Assembly (NCBI RefSeq): GCF_003846175.1
Contig: NZ_ML123046.1
Location: 632,652 to 696,651, forward strand
Source: Streptomyces sp. ADI95-17
GTDB taxonomy: Bacteria > Actinomycetota > Actinomycetes > Streptomycetales > Streptomycetaceae
DNA: 64,000 nucleotides
Reading direction: 5' to 3'
How positions within the stretch are numbered: the first letter of the stretch is position 1; every line of letters starts with the position of its first letter. Position numbers and translations under genes: made by a program. The notes below the pieces were generated by a model. It ran no database searches. It was not told the DNA's origin and was given only the letters and a program-made list of their open reading frames with translations. Of this stretch, positions 1 through 8,569 are shown piece after piece.

Positions 1-96
1 CACGAGGCCCTTGCCTCACCCCTGTGCATCGGTGAGCGGTGGCCGAGGGTAAGGTCAGGGGGCATCATTGGCACTTTCTTCACAGGAGGCCCCCGG

Positions 97-705
97 GTGG
101 AGGTCCAGGAGACTCGGGTTCAGACGGACCGGGTACTCACCATCCCCAACATCCTCAGCATGGCTCGCCTTGTCGGGGTTCCGCTCTTCCTGTGGCTGAT
201 TCTTCGCCCTGCGTTCGGCGGTCCCTACAGCGACGGCTGGGCCTTGCTGGTGTTGATGCTCAGCGGCATCAGCGACTACCTCGACGGCAAGCTCGCCCGC
301 CGGTGGAACCAGATCAGCAACCTCGGCCGGCTCCTGGATCCTGCTGCGGATCGCCTCTACATCCTTTCGACCCTCGTCGGCCTCACCTGGCGGGAGATCC
401 TGCCGCTGTGGCTGACCGCGGCACTTGTCGCACGTGAGCTGATGCTCCTCGTGATGGTGGGAATCCTGCGGCGTCACGGCTACCCGCCGCCCCAGGTGAA
501 CTTCCTGGGCAAGGCGGCCACGTTCAACCTGATGTACGCGTTCCCCTTGTTGCTGCTCAGCGACGGAAGTGGTTGGCTTGCATCGCTGGCCGCTATTTTC
601 GGATGGGCGTTCGCAGGTTGGGGTACAACGCTCTATTGGTGGGCAGGGATCCTCTACGTGGTTCAGGTCCGCCGCCTAGTCAAGGCGGATGTAGTAGCCG
701 ATTGA
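97..705 (+). CDS. CDP-alcohol phosphatidyltransferase family protein
   Basis: Integral membrane enzyme that would move a phosphatidyl group from a CDP-activated lipid to an alcohol acceptor in phospholipid synthesis. The 202-residue product carries the full family signature: D60, D63-G64, A67-R68, G77, D81 and D85 in the pattern D-x2-DG-x2-AR-x8-G-x3-D-x3-D. Several hydrophobic segments follow. The GTG start is chosen because AGGAGG at 84-89 lies 7 bases upstream. It heads the block manC-like, DUF881, sbp, DUF881, as pgsA2 does in Mycobacterium. The acceptor (glycerol phosphate, inositol phosphate or other) cannot be read from the sequence, so no symbol is given. Confidence 0.9.
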   Translation: MEVQETRVQTDRVLTIPNILSMARLVGVPLFLWLILRPAFGGPYSDGWALLVLMLSGISDYLDGKLARRWNQISNLGRLLDPAADRLYILSTLVGLTWREILPLWLTAALVARELMLLVMVGILRRHGYPPPQVNFLGKAATFNLMYAFPLLLLSDGSGWLASLAAIFGWAFAGWGTTLYWWAGILYVVQVRRLVKADVVAD

Positions 706-818
706 GCTCGTTGATGCGGTGCCGTGCAGTGTGGCCGGCCCGCTGTGAATGACCCGGATGGTGCCCCGACGGGCGAAGTCGGCCAGACCGTCGTCTCTTC
801 AAGGAGGACGTTTCCGAC

Positions 819-3314
819 ATGAAGGCCGTCGTGATGGCTGGCGGCGAAGGCACACGCCTTCGCCCCATGACCTCGAGCATGCCCAAGCCGCTTCTGCCCG
901 TCGCCAATCGGCCGATCATGGAGCACGTGCTTCGGCTGCTCAAGCGGCACGGGCTGAATGAGACCGTCGTAACGGTCCAGTTTCTCGCCTCGCTGGTCAA
1001 GAACTACTTCGGGGACGGCGAAGAGCTCGGGATGGAGCTCAGCTATGCCAACGAGGAGAAACCGCTCGGTACCGCGGGAAGCGTGAAGAATGCCGAGGAA
1101 GCACTGAAGGACGACACCTTCCTCGTCATTTCCGGTGACGCGCTCACCGATTTCGACCTCAGTGATCTCATCGCCTTCCACAAGGAAAAGGGCGGCCTGG
1201 TCACGGTGTGCCTCACCCGTGTGCCGAATCCGCTGGAATTCGGCATCACGATCGTGGACGAGGGCGGCCAGGTCGAACGCTTCCTGGAGAAGCCCACCTG
1301 GGGACAGGTCTTCTCGGACACCGTCAACACCGGCATCTACGTCATGGAGCCCGAGGTATTCGACTACGTCGAAGCCGATGTCTCGGTGGACTGGTCCGGA
1401 GATGTCTTCCCCCAGCTCATGAAGGAGGGCAAGCCCATCTACGGCTATATCGCCGAGGGCTACTGGGAGGACGTCGGCACTCATGAGAGCTATGTGAAGG
1501 CACAGGCGGACGTCCTTGAACGCAAGGTCGACGTCGACATCGACGGCTTCGAGATCTCGCCCGGCGTATGGGTCGCGGAAGGCGCGGAAGTACATCCCGA
1601 CGCGATACTGCGCGGACCCCTCTACATCGGGGACTACGCGAAGGTCGAAGCCGGCGCGGAGATTCGCGAGCACACGGTCATCGGGTCGAACGTCGTCGTC
1701 AAGAGCGGCGCATTCCTGCACAGGGCCGTGGTGCACGACAACGTCTACATCGGACAGCACAGCAATTTGCGCGGCTGCGTGATCGGCAAGAACACCGACG
1801 TCATGCGGGCCGCCCGTATCGAGGACGGCGCGGTCATCGGGGACGAATGCCTGATCGGCGAGGAGTCGATCATCCAGGGCAATGTCCGCGTCTACCCGTT
1901 CAAGACCATCGAGGCCGGCGCCTTCGTCAACACCTCGGTCATCTGGGAATCGCGAGGACAGGCACATCTCTTCGGTGCCCGCGGTGTGTCCGGGATCCTG
2001 AACGTCGAGATCACCCCGGAACTGGCGGTCCGGCTCGCCGGCGCCTATGCCACGACCCTGAAGAAGGGCTCGACGGTCACCACCGCACGTGACCACTCCC
2101 GAGGCGCCCGTGCCCTGAAGCGAGCGGTGATCTCGGCCCTCCAGGCCAGCGCCATCGACGTCCGGGACCTGGAGAACGTTCCGATGCCCGTCGCACGCCA
2201 GCAGACGGCGCGGGGCAGTGCCGGCGGCATCATGATCCGTACGTCTCCCGGTGTGCCCGACTCGGTCGACATCATGTTCTTCGACGAGAGGGGCGCGGAC
2301 CTGTCGCAGGCGCGACAGCGGAAGCTGGACCGGGTCTACGCACGTCAGGAGTACCGCCGTGCCTTCCCGGGCGAGATCGGCGATCTGCACTTCCCGTCCA
2401 GCGTCTTCGACTCGTACACCGGATCGCTGCTGCGGAACGTGGACACGGCGGGGATCGCGGATGCGGGGCTCAAGGTGGTCGTCGACGCGTCCAACGGGAG
2501 TGCCGGGCTCGTACTGCCCAGCCTGCTGGGGCGGCTCGGTGTCGACGCGCTGACCATCAATCCCGGGCTCGACGAATCACGGCCCACCGAGTCAGCCGAG
2601 ACCCGGCGCTCCGGACTCGTAAGGCTCGGCGAGATCGTCTCCTCGGCGCGGGCCTCGTTCGGCGTGCGGTTCGACCCGGTCGGTGAGCGGCTCTCCCTGG
2701 TCGACGAGCGAGGCAGGATCGTCGAGGACGACCGGGCGCTGCTCGTGATGCTCGACCTCGTGGCGGCCGAGCGGCGCAGCGGGCGGGTGGCGTTGCCGGT
2801 CACCACGACCCGCGTCGCCGAGCAGGTCGCCGCGTACCACGGCACGCAGGTCCAATGGACGACGACATCGCCCGACGATCTGACGCGCGTGGCACGGGAG
2901 GAAGGCACCATCTTCGGTGGAGACGGGCGTGGGGGCTTCATCGTTCCCGAATTCAGCAGCGTCTTCGACGGGTCGGCCGCGTTCGTGCGGCTGCTCGGTC
3001 TGGTCGCCAGGACCCAGCTCACCCTGAGCCAGATCGATGCCCGCATTCCCCGCGCTCATGTCCTGCGCCGTGATCTCGCCACTCCCTGGGCCGTCAAGGG
3101 CCTGGTCATGCGGCGGGTGGTGGAGGCCGCCGGCGACCGCAGCGTCGACACGACTGACGGGGTGCGGGTGGTCGAGGCCGACGGGCGGTGGGTGATGGTG
3201 CTGCCGGACCGGGCCGAGGCGGTCACCCATCTGTGGGCCGAGGGCCCGGACGACGCCTCCGCGCAGGCGCTGCTGGACGAATGGGCGGCGATCGTGGACA
3301 GCGCAGGTCAGTGA
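819..3314 (+). CDS. Mannose-1-phosphate guanylyltransferase fused to a phosphomannomutase-like domain
   Basis: The N-terminal third is a nucleotidyltransferase that would make an NDP-sugar, probably GDP-mannose, in the cytoplasm. It has the GGEGTRLRP loop at residues 8-16 and K23 in the MPKPLLP motif. A left-handed beta-helix of hexapeptide repeats occupies roughly residues 250-370. The remaining 450 residues resemble phosphohexomutases, but the serine loop that should read TASHNP is replaced around residues 474-480, and the metal loop DGDGDR is replaced by GGDGRG at 700-705. The mutase half therefore looks catalytically dead. AAGGAGGA at 801-808 sets the ATG start. The 831-residue length is normal for this actinobacterial fusion. 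Confidence 0.9.
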   Translation: MKAVVMAGGEGTRLRPMTSSMPKPLLPVANRPIMEHVLRLLKRHGLNETVVTVQFLASLVKNYFGDGEELGMELSYANEEKPLGTAGSVKNAEEALKDDTFLVISGDALTDFDLSDLIAFHKEKGGLVTVCLTRVPNPLEFGITIVDEGGQVERFLEKPTWGQVFSDTVNTGIYVMEPEVFDYVEADVSVDWSGDVFPQLMKEGKPIYGYIAEGYWEDVGTHESYVKAQADVLERKVDVDIDGFEISPGVWVAEGAEVHPDAILRGPLYIGDYAKVEAGAEIREHTVIGSNVVVKSGAFLHRAVVHDNVYIGQHSNLRGCVIGKNTDVMRAARIEDGAVIGDECLIGEESIIQGNVRVYPFKTIEAGAFVNTSVIWESRGQAHLFGARGVSGILNVEITPELAVRLAGAYATTLKKGSTVTTARDHSRGARALKRAVISALQASAIDVRDLENVPMPVARQQTARGSAGGIMIRTSPGVPDSVDIMFFDERGADLSQARQRKLDRVYARQEYRRAFPGEIGDLHFPSSVFDSYTGSLLRNVDTAGIADAGLKVVVDASNGSAGLVLPSLLGRLGVDALTINPGLDESRPTESAETRRSGLVRLGEIVSSARASFGVRFDPVGERLSLVDERGRIVEDDRALLVMLDLVAAERRSGRVALPVTTTRVAEQVAAYHGTQVQWTTTSPDDLTRVAREEGTIFGGDGRGGFIVPEFSSVFDGSAAFVRLLGLVARTQLTLSQIDARIPRAHVLRRDLATPWAVKGLVMRRVVEAAGDRSVDTTDGVRVVEADGRWVMVLPDRAEAVTHLWAEGPDDASAQALLDEWAAIVDSAGQ

Positions 3315-3403
3315 CGGTTCTCCCGGTGTGTCCGGTGGCGCCCCGCGGCGCCTTCGGGCACACCGGTGGGGCCATTCGGCGCTAGCCGTGGCGACGTGCG
3401 ACG

Positions 3404-4336
3404 ATGTGCGGCATGTCGCAGCAGCCCCCCGATCGGAGTACCGCCTCGCCTCCCGCGCGTCCCGACGCGTCCATGTCGCTGCTGACCAACGTGATGGACC
3501 ACAGTCTGGACGACGGATACGCCGAGGCGTCGGCGCGTCGCAAGGCCGACGGGAGCGCGGGGCTGCCCCGTACGCTCAAGTCGAAACTCGGGTTCGCCGC
3601 GTGTCTGGTGCTGGCCGCCCTGGTCGTCACGCTCGGGGCCGCGGAGGCGCGCGTCTCGGCGCCGGTCCTCGCCAAGGAGCGCCAGGAGCTGATCGGTCGC
3701 ATCGACGACGAGACCGCGGCGGCCGACAGCCTTGAGGCACAGGTGGACGAGCTCCGGGGCGACGTGGGCAGGCGGCAGCGCAAGGCGCTGGAGAAACACG
3801 GCGGGGACCAGGGGGAACGGGTGGCACTGCTCGCCGGGGCGACCCCGGTCGAGGGGCCCGGCGTGAAGCTGGTCATCGACGACGCCAAGGACACCGACCA
3901 GGGCGGCGGCGGCCCGAGGGAGACCAGCGGATTCTCCGATACCGGACGGGTCCGCGACCGGGACCTCCAGCGGGTCGTCAACGGCCTGTGGCAGTCCGGC
4001 GCCGAGGCCATCGCGATCAACGGACAGCGTCTTACGGCCCTGTCGGCGATCCGCGCGGCGGGCGACGCCATACTGGTCGACAACAGACCGCTCGTCCCGC
4101 CGTACACGGTGCTGGCGGTGGGGAACGGGAAGCAACTCGGCACGGCGTTCCAGGACAGTGCCGACGGCCAGTATCTTCAGGCGCTCAAGGACACCTTCGA
4201 CATCCGGACGAGCCTGTCCGTGCAGCAGAAGCTGAGTCTTCCGGTCGCGCCGAGCCTGATCGTACGTACAGCAGAGCCTTATAAGGCCGCAGACACCGGC
4301 AGTGGTGCGGCAGACACAAGGAAGGGCACATCGTGA
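3404..4336 (+). CDS. DUF881 family membrane-anchored protein (first copy)
   Basis: Function unknown. The product (310 residues from the first ATG, 307 if the ATG at 3413 is used) has a short cytoplasmic N-terminus and one membrane segment near residues 54-75. A charged region likely to form a coiled coil follows, then an extracytoplasmic DUF881 domain containing typical GAEAIAINGQR and VPPYTVLAVG stretches. The stop codon overlaps the GTG start of the next gene by 4 bases, so the two are translationally coupled. The DUF881-sbp-DUF881 trio is conserved across actinobacteria next to genes of envelope and division biology; a role there is inference. Confidence 0.85.
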   Translation: MCGMSQQPPDRSTASPPARPDASMSLLTNVMDHSLDDGYAEASARRKADGSAGLPRTLKSKLGFAACLVLAALVVTLGAAEARVSAPVLAKERQELIGRIDDETAAADSLEAQVDELRGDVGRRQRKALEKHGGDQGERVALLAGATPVEGPGVKLVIDDAKDTDQGGGGPRETSGFSDTGRVRDRDLQRVVNGLWQSGAEAIAINGQRLTALSAIRAAGDAILVDNRPLVPPYTVLAVGNGKQLGTAFQDSADGQYLQALKDTFDIRTSLSVQQKLSLPVAPSLIVRTAEPYKAADTGSGAADTRKGTS

Positions 4337-4665
4337 TCGCCGTACTGGGCCTCGTCGTGGGAGTCGTGGTCGGACTGTTGGTCCGGCCCGAGGTGCCGGC
4401 GGTGGTCGAGCCCTATCTTCCGATCGCCGTCGTGGCTGCCCTCGACGCAGTCTTCGGTGGGCTGCGCGCCATGCTCGACGGGATCTTTGTCGACAAGGTG
4501 TTCGTCGTGTCGTTCCTTTCGAACGTCGTGGTGGCCGCGCTGATCGTGTTCCTGGGCGACAAACTGGGCGTCGGGGCGCAGCTGTCCACCGGTGTGGTGG
4601 TCGTGCTCGGGATCCGGATCTTCTCCAACGCCGCGGCCATCCGCCGGCACGTCTTCCGGGCCTGA
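4333..4665 (+). CDS. Small basic protein (DUF1290/sbp family)
   Basis: A 110-residue, almost wholly hydrophobic protein with about three membrane segments and a basic C-terminus (RRHVFRA), matching the sbp family of small integral membrane proteins of unknown biochemical role. The GTG start at 4333 lies inside the TGA overlap with the upstream DUF881 gene, and the next DUF881 gene starts 6 bases after the stop. The three are almost certainly one operon and probably one membrane assembly. Rv1824 holds the same position in Mycobacterium. Confidence 0.88.
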   Translation: MIAVLGLVVGVVVGLLVRPEVPAVVEPYLPIAVVAALDAVFGGLRAMLDGIFVDKVFVVSFLSNVVVAALIVFLGDKLGVGAQLSTGVVVVLGIRIFSNAAAIRRHVFRA

Positions 4666-4670
4666 CGCCG

Positions 4671-5459
4671 ATGAGCAACGAAGAACTTCCCGACGGGGCG
4701 GAACACGCCGGAGAGCGGACGGCGGGCTCCGCCAAGGAGCTCACCGGCCGTCAGCGGCTGATCGCCGGACTCTGGCCGCCGCGGGTGACACGGGCCCAAC
4801 TCATCGTCGCGGTACTGCTGTTCGTACTCGGCCTCGGACTGGCCATCCAGGTGCGGTCCAACAGCGACAACAGCGCGCTGCGGGGCGCCCGGCAGGAGGA
4901 CCTGGTCCGGATCCTCGACGAGCTGGACGACCGGACCCAGCGGCTGGAGGACGAGAAGCAGCGGCTGGACGCTCAGCGCACGGAGCTGGAGAACAGCTCC
5001 GACCAGGCTGAGGAGGCGCGCAAGCAGACGGTGGAGAAGGAGCGGCAACTCGGTGTTCTCGCGGGCACCGTGGCCGCTCACGGGCCCGGGATCACACTCA
5101 CCGTCAACGACCCCGGTGACGGGGTGAAGGCGGACATGCTGCTCGACGCGCTCCAGGAGCTGCGGGCGGCGGGCGCCGAGGCGATCGAGGTCAACGGGGT
5201 GCGCGTGGTGGCCAATACGTACTTCTCCGGTGACGGCGGCAACGTCAAGGTCGACGACCGCAAGATCACCGCGCCGTACGTCTTCGAGGTGATCGGCAAG
5301 CCCCAGGATCTGGAGCCGGCGCTGAACATCCCCGGCGGCGTGGTGCAGACGCTGGAGAAGGAGCAGGCCACCGTGCAGGTCGAGCAGGCCGACGACATCG
5401 TCGTCGACGCCTTGCGACCGGCGAAGCAGCCTGACTACGCTCGGTCGTCGTCCCCGTGA
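4671..5459 (+). CDS. DUF881 family membrane-anchored protein (second copy)
   Basis: A 262-residue paralogue of the protein encoded at 3404-4336. It has one membrane segment at about residues 40-61, a strongly charged heptad-like region around residues 70-125 (likely coiled coil), and a C-terminal DUF881 domain with the GAEAIEVNGVRV motif. The ATG at 4671 is preferred over upstream in-frame starts because it follows the sbp stop by 6 bases and begins the homologous protein. The biochemical function is not known. Its separation from the FHA gene by about 190 bases suggests the operon ends here. Confidence 0.85.
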   Translation: MSNEELPDGAEHAGERTAGSAKELTGRQRLIAGLWPPRVTRAQLIVAVLLFVLGLGLAIQVRSNSDNSALRGARQEDLVRILDELDDRTQRLEDEKQRLDAQRTELENSSDQAEEARKQTVEKERQLGVLAGTVAAHGPGITLTVNDPGDGVKADMLLDALQELRAAGAEAIEVNGVRVVANTYFSGDGGNVKVDDRKITAPYVFEVIGKPQDLEPALNIPGGVVQTLEKEQATVQVEQADDIVVDALRPAKQPDYARSSSP

Positions 5460-5649
5460 TGCGGCGTCGCGGAAGGGGCGGAAGAGACGGGCACAAGGTT
5501 GCGGGGGGTCGCCGCATCGTATTGGTGGTGCGTGGTGGAAACTGTCGAGTGGATACGGACGTTGTGAAGATGTCCGGGTCGGCAGGTGTGTTCAATCAGG
5601 GTTCGTCCTGCCCCACGGGCGGGTCTATTTCGGTCAAGGGGAAGCGCCC
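5460..5649. other. Intergenic region ahead of the GarA-like gene
   Basis: A 190-base gap with no coding potential I can support. It presumably holds the promoter of the FHA gene. AAGGGGA at 5636-5642 is the ribosome binding site for the GTG at 5650. No terminator-like hairpin or operator stands out. Confidence 0.4.
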
Positions 5650-6438
5650 GTGAAGTTGTTTGGGAAGTTGTTCGGAAAGAGCGCTCGCGACGAGGCAGCC
5701 CGCCATCGCGCACCGCGTCATGGCCAGGCGGAGGAGCAGGGCACGGATCGCCCGCTCTTCCGTGATCAGGTGTCGGGTACGGGCAGTGACAATTCGGGAG
5801 CATCCGGCGCGTCGTCTGTTGACCCTGCCGGTCCCGGCCGCATAGGTTTCGGAGAATCGTCGACCTCGAGTTCGGGTGGAGAGTTCGCCCCCAGGCAGGA
5901 GGGTTCGTCCATGCCGGTCTGTACGAGGTGCGGGCATCGCAATGCCGAGGCAAGTCGTTTCTGCTCCAACTGCGGCGCGCCGCTGCGGGGCGGGATTCCC
6001 GAGCGTGCCTCGGAGACGACCTCGACCATCTCGATCTCCGGTCTTGAGGCGTACGAGGCGGAGGCCACCGGGCAGACGGCGGTGCCGTCCCTCTCGCCCG
6101 AGGCCCAGGCGGCCGTCGACGCCCTCCCGCTCGGCTCGGCGCTCCTGGTGGTGCGTCGTGGTCCGAACTCGGGCAGCCGCTTCCTGCTGGACGGTGAGCT
6201 GACCACGGCCGGCCGTCACCCGCAGAGCGACATCTTCCTCGACGACGTGACGGTGTCGCGGCGGCACGTGGAGTTTCGCAGGAGCCCCGACGGCAGCTTC
6301 ACGGTCGGGGACGTGGGCAGCCTGAACGGCACCTACGTCAACCGTGAGCGCATCGACTCCGTCGCCCTGTCCAACGGCGACGAAGTGCAGATCGGCAAGT
6401 ACCGGCTGGTCTTCTACGCGAGCCAGCGCGGCATCTGA
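5650..6438 (+). CDS. GarA/OdhI-like FHA-domain protein with zinc ribbon
   Basis: Phosphothreonine-switched regulator of central nitrogen/carbon metabolism by homology; GarA and OdhI bind 2-oxoglutarate dehydrogenase and glutamate enzymes. The 262-residue protein has three parts. A 90-residue polar N-terminus is followed by a zinc ribbon (C91, C94, C105, C108). An ETTS motif at 122-125 corresponds to the threonines phosphorylated by PknB/PknG in GarA. The C-terminal FHA domain is at about 165-258, with R189, the SRRH segment at 203-206 and N226 in the SLNGT loop. The zinc ribbon extension is absent from the short mycobacterial GarA. The position beside ftsR and DUF151 supports orthology. Confidence 0.88.
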   Translation: MKLFGKLFGKSARDEAARHRAPRHGQAEEQGTDRPLFRDQVSGTGSDNSGASGASSVDPAGPGRIGFGESSTSSSGGEFAPRQEGSSMPVCTRCGHRNAEASRFCSNCGAPLRGGIPERASETTSTISISGLEAYEAEATGQTAVPSLSPEAQAAVDALPLGSALLVVRRGPNSGSRFLLDGELTTAGRHPQSDIFLDDVTVSRRHVEFRRSPDGSFTVGDVGSLNGTYVNRERIDSVALSNGDEVQIGKYRLVFYASQRGI

Positions 6439-6455
6439 CCCGTCAGGGAAGGTCC

Positions 6456-7199
6456 ATGCTGAGAACACCGACGGGCGGTGCCGTGGCCGGCACCGCCACC
6501 GCCGACGACCGCCCGATGAGCATCGGCACGGTGCTCCTGCGGCTGCGGGACGAGTTCCCCGAGGTCACGATCTCCAAGATTCGCTTCCTGGAGGCCGAAG
6601 GGCTCGTCGAACCGCAGCGGACCCCCTCCGGCTATCGCAAGTTCCGCGGCGCCGACGTGGAGCGGCTGGCGCAGGTGCTGCGCATGCAGCGGGACCACTA
6701 CCTCCCGCTGAAGGTCATCCGTGAGCATCTGGATGCCCTGGCCCGTGGTGAACAGGCCGCCCTGTCTTCCGGGGGCGGCCCGCGGGACCTGACCGCCGGT
6801 GGCTGGGGCGCGGAGCCCGGACGGGCCACCGCGGCCCGGATCGGCCGTGCCGAGCTGCTGGCGGCCGCCGAGGCCACCGAGAGCGACCTCGACGAGTGGG
6901 AGTCGTACGGCCTGGTGGTTCCGACCGCCGAGGGCGGATACGACGCCGAGATGGTCACCGTGGCCAAGCTTGTGGCGGATCTGGGCAGGTTCGGTCTGGA
7001 GCCGCGTCACCTGCGTGCCATGCGGGCCGCTGCGGATCGCGAGGTCGGGCTCATCGAGCAGGTGGTCGCACCCTTGCGGCGGCACCGGAATCCGCAGACC
7101 AGAGCCCATGCGGAGGCCACTGCGAAAGAACTCGCGGAGCTGTCCGTGAGGCTTCATTCGGCCCTTGTACAGAGCGCCCTGCACATCCGGCTCCACTGA
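6456..7199 (+). CDS. ftsR: MerR-type transcriptional regulator FtsR
   Basis: DNA-binding regulator. The winged helix-turn-helix lies at about residues 20-70 and contains the ISKIRFLEAEGLVEPQRT segment typical of FtsR, which controls ftsZ expression in Corynebacterium (Rv1828 in Mycobacterium). The C-terminal half lacks the metal-binding cysteines of classical MerR proteins and looks like a dimerisation or ligand domain. It starts 17 bases after garA and is probably co-transcribed with it. The 247-residue length fits the family. Direct regulation of ftsZ in this organism is inference. Confidence 0.88.
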   Translation: MLRTPTGGAVAGTATADDRPMSIGTVLLRLRDEFPEVTISKIRFLEAEGLVEPQRTPSGYRKFRGADVERLAQVLRMQRDHYLPLKVIREHLDALARGEQAALSSGGGPRDLTAGGWGAEPGRATAARIGRAELLAAAEATESDLDEWESYGLVVPTAEGGYDAEMVTVAKLVADLGRFGLEPRHLRAMRAAADREVGLIEQVVAPLRRHRNPQTRAHAEATAKELAELSVRLHSALVQSALHIRLH

Positions 7200-7252
7200 T
7201 CGCGCCGGTGCCCGACTACCCAAACCTGCCGGGCACGTCCTAGGGTTGCTGT

Positions 7253-7726
7253 GTGAACGAGCTCGACGTTGTGGGTGTCCGGGTGGAAATGCCCTCCAAC
7301 CAACCGATCGTGCTCCTGCGTGAAGTGGGAGGCGACCGGTACCTCCCCATTTGGATCGGTCCTGGTGAGGCGACCGCGATCGCCTTCGCCCAGCAGGGCA
7401 TGGCTCCGGCCAGGCCGCTGACCCATGATCTCTTCAAGGACGTGCTCGAGGCCGTCGGCCAGGAGCTCACCGAGGTCCGCATCACGGACCTGCGGGAAGG
7501 GGTCTTCTACGCGGAGCTGGTCTTCGCCAGCGGGGTCGAGGTGAGCGCGCGGCCGTCCGACGCCATAGCGCTCGCATTGCGCACCGGAACGCCGATCTAC
7601 GGCAGTGACGGGGTGCTCGACGACGCCGGCATCGCCATCCCGGACGAGCAGGAGGATGAGGTGGAGAAATTCCGCGAGTTCCTCGATCAGATCTCTCCGG
7701 AGGATTTCGGCACCAACAGTCAATGA
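7253..7726 (+). CDS. Bifunctional nuclease family protein (DUF151)
   Basis: A 157-residue single-domain protein of the BFN/DUF151 family. It begins MNELDVVGVRVE and contains the conserved RYLPIWIGPGEATAIA and RPSDAIALALR segments. Plant members have DNase and RNase activity; bacterial members are poorly characterised, so nuclease activity here is only family inference. An acidic tail (DEQEDEVEKF) ends the protein. The start is GTG at 7253. It sits between two MerR genes exactly as Rv1829 does in Mycobacterium. Confidence 0.9.
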   Translation: MNELDVVGVRVEMPSNQPIVLLREVGGDRYLPIWIGPGEATAIAFAQQGMAPARPLTHDLFKDVLEAVGQELTEVRITDLREGVFYAELVFASGVEVSARPSDAIALALRTGTPIYGSDGVLDDAGIAIPDEQEDEVEKFREFLDQISPEDFGTNSQ

Positions 7727-7800
7727 CCGTTCTTCGGGGTCGCCGTCAGCGCATCCGGCAAGCCTTTCCCGCTCGGGAGACACGGGAAACCACCCTCAGG

Positions 7801-7864
7801 GTGATTATCACTCGGCGTGCCGAGTGTGGCGATCGTTGACGCACCCCGAGTGACTGCCTACCTT
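7801..7864 (+). promoter_or_regulatory. Promoter and palindromes upstream of the second MerR gene
   Basis: TTGACG at 7836-7841 and TACCTT at 7859-7864 are separated by 17 bases, a good housekeeping-type promoter. Just upstream are two palindromes, GTGAT-T-ATCAC at 7801-7811 and CACTCGGC-GT-GCCGAGTG at 7809-7826. They overlap by 3 bases and are plausible operators, perhaps for autoregulation. This is inference from symmetry and position only. Confidence 0.5.
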
Positions 7865-7894
7865 CGAGATGGCAGGTCAAGGACGGAGGTCGGC

Positions 7895-8512
7895 GTGAGA
7901 AGCAGCGGCGACGGTACGGCAGCGGGTGGGCCGTATCCGCAGCAGGGGAGTACAGCCGACCACACCATCATGCAACCGGTTCAACCGGCGGCGGTGGCGG
8001 GGGACGAAGTGGCATCGGCCAACGACATCGGCTACCGCGGGCCGACTGCCTGTGCGGCTGCCGGGATCACGTACAGGCAGCTCGACTACTGGGCGCGCAC
8101 GGGCCTGGTGGAGCCGAGTGTGCGTCCGGCGTACGGCTCCGGGACACAGCGGCTCTACAGCTTCCGGGACGTCGTCCTGCTGAAGATCGTGAAGCGCTTC
8201 CTGGACACCGGCGTGGCGCTCCAGAACATCCGCACCACGGTTCAGCATCTGCGGGCCCGCGGATTCCAGGACCTTGAGCGGATGACGCTGATGAGCGACG
8301 GGGCGACGGTCTACGAGTGCTCCTCGCCCGACGAGGTCGTCAGTCTGCTCCAGGGCGGCCAGGGGGTCTTCGGCATCGCGGTGGGAGTGGTGTGGCAGGA
8401 CGTCGACGCCGCCCTCTCGCAGCTGCACGGCGAGCGGGTGGACACCGGCGAGACCCTCATCGGGAACAACCCCACCGATGAGCTGGCGCGGCGGCGCAAT
8501 CGCGCCGGCTGA
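7895..8512 (+). CDS. MerR family transcriptional regulator (Rv1830/ResR-like)
   Basis: DNA-binding regulator of 205 residues. After a 45-residue polar N-terminus comes the MerR helix-turn-helix (GYRGPTACAAAGITYRQLDY), then a coiled-coil dimerisation helix and a C-terminal domain. GTG at 7895 is chosen over an in-frame ATG 78 bases upstream because GGAGG at 7885-7889 precedes it and because the promoter at 7836-7864 lies between the two. The order FtsR-DUF151-MerR matches Rv1828-Rv1829-Rv1830; Rv1830 affects growth and division timing. Targets here are unknown. Confidence 0.87.
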   Translation: MRSSGDGTAAGGPYPQQGSTADHTIMQPVQPAAVAGDEVASANDIGYRGPTACAAAGITYRQLDYWARTGLVEPSVRPAYGSGTQRLYSFRDVVLLKIVKRFLDTGVALQNIRTTVQHLRARGFQDLERMTLMSDGATVYECSSPDEVVSLLQGGQGVFGIAVGVVWQDVDAALSQLHGERVDTGETLIGNNPTDELARRRNRAG

Positions 8513-8569
8513 CGCGGCCGAGGGTTCGGGCGCGGCGATTGTCAGTGCCGTAGGGCAGCATCGATTGAT

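Noticed and set aside
663..2390. Minus-strand 575-codon frame antisense to manC
   Set aside because: Low-complexity composition typical of the antisense of a high-GC gene; no motifs, and the + strand gene is unambiguous.
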